A stretch of 64,000 bases of DNA from Mesodorylaimus sp. YZB2_4 (taxonomy: Eukaryota; Nematoda; Enoplea; Dorylaimida; Dorylaimidae). The DNA is taken from NCBI GenBank assembly GCA_030248295.1, contig JASANH010000206.1:56006-120005 (forward strand), in the 5' to 3' direction. Below are positions 11,163 to 20,607 of the stretch, one piece after another. Below the pieces are notes generated by a model. That model was not told the DNA's origin. It searched no databases and saw nothing but the letters and a program-made list of their open reading frames with translations. The stretch's first letter is position 1; each line of letters opens with the position of its first letter. The translations under genes were made by a program, and so were the position numbers.

Positions 11163-11250
11163 AAACCACGTTCTGCTATCAATTTGTCGCCCTGGCGCAG
11201 TGGACTTTGATGAAGGGCGACAAGGGGCAGAGTCTTGGTGGCAAGGGCGA
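11163..11250 (-). repeat. Possible BEL LTR/primer-site relic
   Basis: The string ccacgttctgctatcaatttgtcgccctggcgcagtgg, read in parts, parallels the junction of primer-binding site and LTR at 8875-8925 in the intact BEL element (ccacgctctgctacca, then tgtcgtcgcctgg and cgcagtgg). The rest of the LTR is not recognisable. It is probably a solo or truncated LTR of a related family. Confidence 0.45.
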
Positions 11251-11500
11251 TAAGTCGACGGAACAGCAAGTGGTAGGCGAAACGTGTCTGCAACAAATTT
11301 AATGTCACAATACCAACGTGACCACAGCAGACTGCTCACGGTCAGCTCAACTCGAAAAGATGTTATGACTGCCTCCTCCTTTTCCCAGTCCCAGTGCACA
11401 AAATACCACAAATAGAACAGGTTGCAGACGAAGAACTGAAGGACACCTCTGCTCCAACAAATCTGTACCTCTACCTATCAAAGAAATCTGTGAAAAACAT

Positions 11501-11745
11501 TTAGCGTTGCTCGGTATCTATGGAACGGTCCACTGTGATCAGCATTCCTGGCTGTAGGAAGACTGATAGTCTCCTCTGGCGGAGAAAGAGTTGATGTTTC
11601 AGAGGCAGGTATAGTCACGAGCCAAGCCTTTCTCCGGCTCGAGGTTTTGTCTGTCAGTTCTTGGTTTCTCATAGGGCCTGCCGCCTGTGTGCGCTGTTTA
11701 CAGTATTTTTTATAAGCGCCAGTCCAAACAGGCTTACCTGCTCAT
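11501..11745 (+). repeat. Dispersed repeat, copy 2 (partner 571-816)
   Basis: Same-orientation match to 571-816, with shared strings such as ttagcgttgctcg and agtccaaacag. The two copies are about 10.9 kb apart. Confidence 0.75.
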
Positions 11746-11764
11746 CTGGCACACATTAGTGTTC

Positions 11765-11900
11765 GAATGACCTGGGTTTTCACCGTCTTACCTGACCCTG
11801 ACCTTAACCGAACCAAAAAAGTTTTTTGACCTGACCGTCGACCTGCGAGGAACTGTAAATTTTCTGGCTCTGACATTGACATTGATCGAACAAAAAATTT
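11765..11900 (-). repeat. GGTCAGG-rich dispersed repeat
   Basis: In reverse complement this reads ggttcggttaaggtcaggg and related strings. Those also occur on the plus strand at about 48318-48470, inside an intron of the Kolobok-like transposase gene, and more loosely at 59265-59395. It is an unclassified interspersed repeat. Confidence 0.6.
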
Positions 11901-12400
11901 TGCCTATAATCGGCACCAGCAACAGAACTTCTCTGTGTTTGCAGTTTTTCCAAGAAATTTCACTACAACAGACAATGTCTTGGCATTGGGTGAAATTTAA
12001 CGTGCAACCCAAGACATAAATTTGTATCAATCTCAAAAAGATATGTTAAGCTGTTTTTGATGGATTTGGGAAAATGACACCCATTAAAAATCAAAAATAT
12101 ATTTCTTTTGTTATAACATTAATTCCTGATCCAACTGCCTGCCCCATGATCGATTTCTTCTCCCACCAATGCCAGTGCTGGCTTGGCTTGCAGGCTAGAA
12201 GTGGCTCGCACAGCCAGAAAAAAAAGGGTGAGGAGTAAAATAATGATGATAGGATTCTGTCGTCCTTTTTTTGGCCTCAATGGGACGACAGAATTTTGTT
12301 CAGCTGGAAAAAGACCGTTTTTGCGGGTTGAGAGAGCTAAGGCTAAATGTCACGATCTCAAGACGGCTACAGACTAAAATCTACGAAACCTTCGGATTTT

Positions 12401-12666
12401 AGGCCCTTCGTGAACTGAGCAAGCGATTTTGGGAACAATTTGTGGATCCAAACGATCCCGTCTGTGGTGGAGACTTCCAAGTAAAGCTAGATGCAACCTA
12501 CGAGATTCTTAACGATGTTCTCCAGGTGGACCTGACCAAACATTTCGACGACTACAGAGTGCCCATGATTGATGCTGTCAAACAACGTGTGGCTAAGAGA
12601 GGTTACAATCAACCAGAAGTCAACTTGGCTGATGTTGAAATCCCATTTGACACTCCCCTGGGCTAG
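12401..12666 (+). pseudogene. Unrecognised exon fragment
   Basis: After a plausible splice acceptor (ggattttag at 12392-12400) an open frame reads LSKRFWEQFVDPNDPVCGG and VDLTKHFDDYRVPMIDAVKQ. It stops at TAG 12664-12666. The same frame continues with coherent protein-like sequence (TKTDTLCRGTVKGYMQLF) for some 100 bases past the stop, which suggests a nonsense mutation. The composition is typical of real protein, but I do not recognise the family. It lies just before the hAT-derived repeat at 12870-13585 and could belong to a related element. Confidence 0.4.
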
Positions 12667-12869
12667 TTCCCAGATATGACTAAAACAGACACTCTCTGTC
12701 GGGGTACTGTCAAAGGCTACATGCAACTCTTTTCCGAAATAGCCCCGGATGACAGTACTTTAAAAAGTATGCGTGAAAGTTTTCGTATTGCGTATTATTC
12801 CTGCAGTCAGTGCATCTAAAATATCCAGTCCCATACTGTGACTAATTACGTGACCTTGTCTGCAAATAC

Positions 12870-13585
12870 AGATAACTGTTCCGAACAGCATAAAAGACAG
12901 TCCTAAACTGAAAATATTGCTGGCCTTGGATCGTGAATTTCCATGTCGAGCAATTCCAAAATCGTGTTTCGCATGAAGACACCTCGCAAAGTGAAATCGA
13001 CCTGAAAAACTAACAATAAGAAAACAGAATTCGAAACGAACGACTAGTCGTGCATGGAGCTACTAGCTGATCCCAGCATCCATGAAAAACATTGCGATTC
13101 TAGCGAGTGGTTGAACACAACTCGGCTAATTTCCTCAAAATATCGGCGAAATAGACTCGTTTTTCAAACTCATGGCAGGTAACTGGGGAATAAGGTCGGA
13201 CGATAATAAGCTGGTCTTGACTTAATTTACAATACCGACTGGTCAAACAAAATCCGTGAAGCTCGTGACAACAATCCAGCGTTCCTCCGCCGATACTCTT
13301 TTAACACTGGAAATCTAACTTTCGGCCTAGTTGGTTATTCCGGTTGGTCAGGCCACGCGTGCGATAACACGCAGCCTTAGTCAGCGTGTGAGGCAATGTG
13401 CAGTGAGAGCAAGGGGGATGATCTTCCTTCAGGCAAGAAGGGGCTGCACTTTACTTACACTCCACCAAGTTTGAGTGAGCTGCTAGTTTTTCTCTTTTCG
13501 TGGCCCTGATAGCTCAGTGGTACGACATCAGGATCGCAAGCGGAAGTTTGCGGGATCGAATCCTGGTGGGCGTGGCACATTTGCA
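12870..13585 (-). repeat. hAT-derived repeat B, copy 1 (partner 44985-45640)
   Basis: About 700 bases match 44985-45640 in the same orientation, with a deletion of some 70 bases in the second copy near 45395. The left part is the equivalent of the hAT transposase exon at 44920-45120. Its minus-strand reading MRNTILELLDMEIHDPRPAIFSV is followed by a stop, so this copy is dead. The right end holds the tRNA-like sequence at 13502-13576. Confidence 0.8.
13502..13576 (+). repeat. tRNA-like sequence, copy 1
   Basis: Box A tagctcagtgg (13510-13520) and box B ggatcgaatcc (13553-13563) lie at tRNA spacing. The acceptor ends pair poorly and the anticodon arm does not fold cleanly. It recurs with a few changes at 45554-45630. 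It is best read as a tRNA pseudogene or SINE head that travelled with the surrounding repeat. Confidence 0.6.
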
Positions 13586-13954
13586 CTGAGCAGCGTCACT
13601 AAAGCTGAGCCCTCCGGGGTGGCTGGTTTAGGGTTCCAGCCTCAAAGCGATCCCTAAAGCTTCGTGGGTAATCTTACCACGTGTAAGTCTTTTGTTAATT
13701 TTTGACCATTATGTATCAAAAATATTGGGAGACCGTGGGCATACTACTAGTTGAAAATTGACGGATTCACTTATTCGAGGATTCTGTCGCGGCAAGTATT
13801 CAACTCCTGATGGCTGTACTCTCTATTTTGCATTTGGTCATAAATTTTGATGGGGCCAGGTTTACTATACCAAAATCAGGATCTACAGGTTTTTAGTCAA
13901 GATTTTTTCAAGTTTCCAATAGTGTAGACAATCACAATAAAAAAAAAAGAGGGA

Positions 13955-14328
13955 CCTAACGTGACTTTTTGCGCTCTTCTCGATAGGATGTGGTAAAATT
14001 TGTTCGGTCGAACCGTTGACGAAAAAATCTATATTCCAATGGCCTGTGAAAAAATTTTGATCTCAATATAAAATTGCTCCCAAAGAGCTAAGACAGAGGG
14101 AACCTGGGTAACTTTTCGCGCTCTTTTTGATGGCATATGTGATGTTTCGATTAAATCAACCGTTCGGAAGTTAAAATTTTCAGAAAGAAGTTTAGGCTGG
14201 GTTTTGTTGCCCGTAGTGTTTTTCTTACAAGTTTTTTCAATTGCAACCGTGTCAGGAATGTTCGATATTAGATAAAATGTCTGCCTTTGACACGATTAGC
14301 CAGTGTGATTAGAAAACCTTTTTACCAT
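13955..14328. repeat. Repeat A, copy 1 (partner 44070-44447)
   Basis: About 375 bases match 44070-44447 in the same orientation (cctaacgtgactttttgcgc through acacgattag, then tttttacc). In the second copy the match ends exactly at the 5' splice site of a hAT transposase exon. Repeat A is therefore probably the intron or internal part of the same hAT family. Confidence 0.8.
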
Positions 14329-14378
14329 CGGGAAAAAGAGTTTCTTCGAAAACAATTTCTCTCGGCTGGATCGATTGC

Positions 14379-14513
14379 GCTGAACACGAATATGATGGAG
14401 ATTTTCAAGAGAAATTTTGCGGGGAACGTTTCAGAGTGCGAAAAGCAAAAAAATTGATGCCGCTCGCTCAAACGCAACCCTTCCTAAAACCATCATATTC
14501 GTATTCAGCGTAC
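14379..14513. repeat. Short inverted repeat (possible mini-MITE)
   Basis: The 21-base arm cgctgaacacgaatatgatgg, given here as cgctgaacacg plus aatatgatgg, is matched in reverse complement by ccatcatattcg plus tattcagcg with one mismatch. The span is 135 bases. No target duplication was identified. Confidence 0.5.
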
Positions 14514-15167
14514 GCGAATTAGGCGGTAGAGTTCGATTTCGAGTCAAAAAGCTTAAATTTTGTAAGACTAAAACCTTTTTTGTTATTGGTAGCATTTTTT
14601 GCCATTGGGGGGAAATAATCAATTAGACTATAGAATCTATAGGTTTTTAGTTCGGATTTTTTTCAAGCTTCCAATAGTGTAAACAATCTTTTGCAGTAGT
14701 TCGACGAGCGCAGAGCCTTATTTTGATGGAATAAAAAATTTTTGCGTAGGGTTTCTTGTATATAACTTTTTACTTTTGTCAAAGCATAATATATGAATGT
14801 TAGTGCGGCCTGCGAAAAAAACCTTGTTTCTGGCGGAAACACGTGCAACAAAACAGCAAAGGAAGCATGAAAGCAAGCAAAAAAGATGATGCTGTGTAAT
14901 TTTTTTTAAACTCGCTCGAATTGGCACACCTCCACTCCCCTCTCCGAGCACACTAGTTATCATCATAGTTCATATCATCCCGTACAACTGTGGGAATCGA
15001 TCGATTATGTGTTGATAGTGTCCTGAAAGCGGCCCAAAAGTTGTTAGACGACTGATCATCAGTAAAAGTGTTGACAATGAAATCTCGCTTTGCTTCATAA
15101 ATTTTTTCTCTCATTGGCGTTGCAAATTTTTGAATATGTACACATTAGTAAGATTGCCATCTCGCTT

Positions 15168-15545
15168 TTAACGTTTATATGCCGCATTTTCCTCTTGTAT
15201 GAGGCGAAGCAGACAGCTGTTCATCCAAGGACATCGCTTGTCCATGCGAACCAAACGTTTGGGCACATTCTTGTCCAGAACTGAGTTTAGAGAGCTAGCC
15301 AATTGTTGGGAGGCATCATCGACTGTTGACGACAAGTTTACCAATTGCTCAAGGTCCAGGGTCGATATGTGATCATTAACTTTAGCCCAGTCCACTCGTT
15401 TGATAAGCGGAATGGCACGCATGTCAGGCACTCGTTTCTTTAAAGCACCCGAGGCAAGAATCGATAATGTCGAGTGATCAGAACTAGAAATTGGTGGCAT
15501 CACAAGTGAGAATGAAATCTCACCCGGAAAGGTCAGAGAAAACAA
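15168..15545 (-). pseudogene. LINE (non-LTR retrotransposon) ORF2 fragment
   Basis: The minus-strand frame reads SSDHSTLSILASG near the start. The SDHS is the end of the apurinic-type endonuclease domain. Then come VDWAKVNDHISTL, LNSVLDKNVPKRLVRMDKRC and PWMNSCLLRLIQEENAAYKR. That order matches the linker between endonuclease and reverse transcriptase in CR1/Jockey-type LINEs. Neither domain is complete, so this is a short dead fragment inside the inverted-arm element 13655-16673. Confidence 0.7.
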
Positions 15546-16687
15546 GTCAGAAAAAATCCTTGTCGGGTCAGGTTTAAGTTTTTTGATTTTAGGTTTCGAC
15601 TCAGGTCGGGAACACTTTCCTTACTTAATCGGACCTAGGGGCTGAATTCACAAAAAAATAATGTAACTGAAAAGAATGGGGTGCAGTTCGATCGAGGGTA
15701 AAAAAGCACACAGAATAGCCTGAATTCGAACACGATGTTCATCATGTTCATGTTTTTGCCCATAACTGGGCGCGGTGAGGGCCTAACCCAATTTAGGCCA
15801 CAGGCCAGGCTGGCTTAAACGCTGCTCGATGTTAATGGCCAGAAAATTTCTACTGTAGTAAAAATCTAGCCATAATGGTGCAGGTGCGTGTTTTCTCGCT
15901 TTTTATAATTTCGCAACTTTGTCGCTTCCCACGCGACTGTGATTATAAGCGGACTCGGCCATATATGGCCGTAATTCTGTCACTTGAGTAGTCGATGCAC
16001 ATATGCAAAATAAGTAGGGTTGGTTGCATACAAAGTACGCATACTGTGCGCAAAGTTTGTGCATCGCATTGAAATTTGGATGCGTATACAGTATGCGTAC
16101 ACCAGGCGGAATGTGTAGGCATATGCATTAGCAAACTTGCGTGTGCGCAGTACATACAATGCGTTCCTTGATGAGCCGCTTGAACCAAGTTAGAAATTGG
16201 AAGAAATTTCCTACTACAAGCCAAATTAGCAGGTGGAAGAATTCGAACTTGAAATTCATACATCTTTTCCTTACTGGTCGCAACAAATTCAATATTTGAC
16301 TAGCGTTTTAGTTCGGCAGCTGTTGCCTCTAAATTCCGCAAAAAATTTAAAAAAACATTACTTAAAGAATCTTTCTTGGAAGTCAATATTGTCTGACTTT
16401 GTCAAAGTGTCATCTTCTCACAATTTTTAAAATTTTGTACGTATCCTGATTTTGGTATAGTAAACCTGGCGCCATCAGAATTAATGACCAGATGCATAAT
16501 AGAGGGTACAGCCGTCAAGAGTTGGATACTTGCTGCGACAGAATATTCAAATAAGTGAATCTGTCAATTTTCAAATTACGTTATGCCCACGGTTTACCAA
16601 TATTTTCAATCCATAATGGTCCAAAATTAACAAAAGACTTACCCGTCGCAAGATTACTCACAAAGCTTTACAGGCAAAAATTTATAA

Positions 16688-19022
16688 GAGGCACTGTCTG
16701 TAAGAATCGACTCCGAGTCGGCCAACCTTGAAAAATCACCCCCCATGTTTTGTTACATATCTCGAAATTAGATGCCATAGAAACCACGAGAACGATAATC
16801 ATTCCACGGCCAAATCACTATTCATGAAACGGGATCTGTTCAAAAATTTTTGGTGTTTGAAAAATGTGGGTTTCGAAAAAACCCTTATAGCTCGACTAAT
16901 ATGCAGTTGAAAAGATTCGGGCGCAGCTCATGAAAAAAAGCACCTTTTTCTTTTTAAACCCATGAAATCTTGCATGAAACAGCCTCTTTCTATAACTGAC
17001 GAAATCGGATCAAACACAAAATTTCATGCAAGAGTTTTCACTAAAATTCATCTCATTCATGCATTTGTGCGAAAAAGAACTTTATTTCAATGTATGATAT
17101 GTAGAAAGAGATGGGCGTTTAAATGAGGCTATCCGCGACGAAAATAAGTGGATCGGAGATTGTCACGACCCGTCCGAACACAAAAACCACCTACCCGGCG
17201 CGCAAATTTCAAAATTCCCGCACTTTTTTTCGGTCGTCTGCTGTGAGCGCCGGCGGCTGCTCCTCAAATTATCTTTGCTGAGCGATTTTGATCGTTTTGT
17301 TTTTTTTGATTAGGAGTGCATAATCAATACTTTCGTGCACGGAATGTTTGTGTTGTTAAGCTGCATTGTAATGTAATTAGAAGGCTTATCGCCAGAGTGG
17401 CAAATGGTGGTGTCATTGCCGTTGCCATCGCCTTATTTCGACAATACATATTGCTGATGGTGAGTTCGTCGATCGCTCTTTACTTTTCCTGCAACTTGTG
17501 TGATAGATTAAAAGTCCTAATGTACTGATCTCTGATTTTTTAGGGCTGCAGGATGTGCAAGAAACAGCACCTGTGCTGTAGTAAAACAAAGTCCAGTTCA
17601 CTCGGACGGTTTTCAGCCATTCAGACCAGACCGTCAAGCGAGAAGAGCTCAATCTTAATTAATCATCATTTGGCCGATTACCAAATCGACTCTGTCCTCA
17701 CTCGATGGAAATGTGCCCGCTAATGTTTTCGATCAATGCAAAACGAAATTTCGGTTAAATTTGATCTCTGGGTTTTAATGTCTTTGTTGAACCGCGCCAT
17801 GATTTATTCAATGTATTGGAGTAATGCCATTTCTTGTGTCATCTCACGTGCAATCATCTGGAACACAAAACAATACAACTAGAATACTGGGCTGGCTAAA
17901 CACGAAATTTACAATAGCGATATGCTATGACGCCTGACAAAGTCTAGCGTATCATACTGTAGGCAATTCTACTCCTGCCATTAAAAGCCCCATGAACCAT
18001 ACAGCAAGATGTCTTGGAACACAAAACGAAATATTGAAGATGGTAATCACTAATGTGGCACACGGCTACCACTTTGCTGAGAGTAGATGAGAGAACATAT
18101 TCGGCAAGGCTGGAGAAACATTCTTGTCAATAATAGAATAGCCGTCAAATTAATCCGTATGCTGAATGAAATTCAAAAGACCGTTTCAATTTTACTCGGC
18201 AGCTCTATGGAATGAAAAAATTTCTTTGTCTTGAACTTACCGATCTAGCGAATTTTGTCCAAAAGCTAAGGATCGATGTATGAAATAAACAACTTCCGGA
18301 ATCTGCATTTTTGTGGAAATTTTAGTATAATGTAGACAATGTGAGTAGAGCAAATATTTCCAACAAACGAAAATATCGAAAAGCACACATAATTAATCCA
18401 AATAAAACTATTGCATTTGTTTAGCAAAGATATTTGAGGAGCGGCCGCCAGCGCTCAAAGAAAAAAGCCGAACAAAAAGTGCGGGAATTTTGAAATTTGC
18501 GCGCCAGGTAGGTGGTTTTTGTGTTCGGACGGGTCGTGACAATCTCCGATCCACTTATTTTTGTCGCGTATAGCCTTATTTGAAAGCCCATTTTTTTTTA
18601 CATACTTAGCATTAAAATGAAGTGCTTTTTCGCACGCATGCATGAATGAGATGAATTTTAGTGAAAACTCTTGCATGAACTTTTGTGTTTGATTCAATTT
18701 TGTCAATTATAGAAAAAGGCTGTTCCATGCAAGATATCATGGGTTTGTGAAGAAAAAGGTGCTCTTTTTTTATGAGCTGCGCTTGAATTTTTTCGACTGC
18801 ATATCAGTCGAGCTATAAGGGTTTTTTCGAAACCCACATTTTTTGGCACCAAATAACTTTGAACGGGTCCTGTTCCATGAATAGTTTTCTGGCCGTTAAA
18901 TGATTATCGTTTTCGTGGTCCCAATGGCATCTACTTTCGAGATATGTAACAATATATAGGGGTCATTTCTCAAGGTTGGCCATTTTTTGGTCGAATTAGT
19001 CGATTCTTACAGACAGCGCCTC
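16688..19022. mobile_element. Element with about 595-bp inverted arms
   Basis: The arm 16688-17281 is the imperfect reverse complement of 18424-19022. Both outer ends read gaggcactgtctgtaag-like in the same sense, and the inner ends contain a ctcctcaaat / atttgaggag pair. Long shared strings include cggagattgtcacgacccgt near 17154. The centre (17282-18423) has no transposase-like frame. No convincing target duplication was seen. The element starts 15 bases after the inverted-arm element ending at 16673. A non-autonomous foldback-like DNA transposon is the likeliest reading. Confidence 0.75.
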
Positions 19023-20607
19023 ATGAATGCTAAAATTCGAGTTGGTTATTTTTATTTCCTCGCAAAAGACGTAAAAATGTGTGAATGGCCTGCTTAAATT
19101 TCTGTGAGCAGTGGTTTGCCGACTTCAATTTCGTTTCCGATATCATCTAGTCCTCACATGATACCGCTACAAAGTCTTACTGTCTATTGCTGGAAACCAG
19201 CTCCTGTCAGATACCTCACTACAAATGACAGAACGTAAGGGTTATGACTTTTTAAACAGTTAAAACCTGTTGTCCAATGCTAGCATCCACTGATGTGACC
19301 CTGTCCCTGGCCCAGGGTCAGATCAGTGGTCAGATCATAAGTCACGGTCAGACTATGGCAAGCCCCACCAATTAAGCAGAGTTGCTAAGAACTTAGAAAT
19401 GGACCCTTGCGCAGAAATTACTCCGAGAAAGCCGCGTTTGCTCACTTAGTCAAGGCCTTGGTCAAACATTGCTTGGGCCAACAACCCTGACCGGGAGGCC
19501 GCAGCTCTGTTGCGGCTGAGGATGGCTGTTTAGTAAGTCCGTCGATGGCCTCGCCCACCTCAATCTGGGCGACTCGGATGCCCAACGAGTGAAGAATCAG
19601 GAAACTGGTTCCAAAACACTAGTCGGGAAAGTCCCTCTTCTCGCCCAGTATCATGCTGGGATGCTGGTGCTAGCACAAGATGCCCTAATGTGGAGGTGCT
19701 CCTAGTGGAGACACACAGAGGGGAACTGCTTGAAAACTGTTTACCTCACGGCCTTCCTTATCGTATCAAGACTGCTGGCCGGGTATTGACAAAATGGCAG
19801 GAAAGTCCAGTGGGGAACTGGAGCGGCACGGGGCCTAACCCAAAAAATTAAAAAAAAAGAAAATTGGGTCAGTCATATCCTGGAATTCATCTGACATTCT
19901 TGGAAGTTACGCAGAATGTAAACGTGGAAATGCAGGTCTTTACGCATGCATGAAGCGAATTTCGAAAATCCCAGAGTCAAACGGGTGTGAAAAAGTTTCT
20001 GAAATTCAAGTAGTGGGAACTTGCAAAACCACAGTACTTTTGACCCGTTTGTGTGTCCAAATTTTGTGTTGACCACGGCCTTTAAAAGAGTCCATATATC
20101 GAACTTACTTTGCATTACGGTTAGTAAAATCCTAGTTTACACACTCTACACTACTCCATGATGGATCGATATGGAACGTTATGAACCACACATTTCCAGA
20201 TAATACATAGTAAACCACGTGGAGACCATATGGGCCCATTTCGCCCTTGTGGAACCACGGCGGTAACGCCAAGATTCCATGTGGGACTAGCTGGATTCCG
20301 CATGTGGGATACAAGGTGTATTTTATCTGGATTCCACGAAATTACCATGCGGATCCGCGGACTTCCAATTCACCCACCTGAATCCATGCTAGAAATAGTT
20401 CTACGAGGGACAGGACATGGGTGACCAACGCGGAAGTGGCAGCCCCAAACATTAGCATTCTTAACCAGCATTAAATCAATCGTGCTCAAAAGGCAATATT
20501 TCAGTGATTATGAAAGTGCCACACGCCTCAATTAGAACTCCATCACACAAAACATCATCAATTCGGACGCTATGCAACTCTTTACTTTTCTCAACTATAT
20601 GAAAAAA
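19023..20607. other. Non-coding stretch
   Basis: No supportable gene. The segment near 19676-19745 (agatgccctaatgtggaggt) partly repeats 10327-10390. The short open frames at 20132-20430 overlap on both strands and look random. Confidence 0.5.

Larger units (their letters stand above)
9138..12400. other. Non-coding stretch of dispersed repeats
   Basis: No supportable gene. It contains an (ACAATTGGA)-like simple repeat at about 10078-10252, a tRNA-like relic at 10660-10745, and a possible BEL primer/LTR relic at 11165-11250. It also holds the dispersed repeat 11501-11745 and a GACCT-rich repeat at about 11765-11900. The segment near 10327-10390 recurs in part near 19676-19745. Confidence 0.5.
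13655..16673. mobile_element. Element with about 225-bp inverted arms (composite)
   Basis: The arm 13655-13885 is the approximate reverse complement of 16440-16673. The inner ends read tactataccaaaatcagga and tcctgattttggtatagta; the outer ends read ctaaagctt and aagctttac. No clear target duplication was found. Inside lie the hAT-derived repeat 13955-14328, a 135-base hairpin (14379-14513), a local duplication (13877-13940 and 14633-14695) and a LINE fragment on the minus strand. It is probably a non-autonomous DNA transposon that has received insertions. Confidence 0.6.

Noticed and set aside
20132..20424. Overlapping open frames on both strands
   Set aside because: Mutual shadows without protein character.
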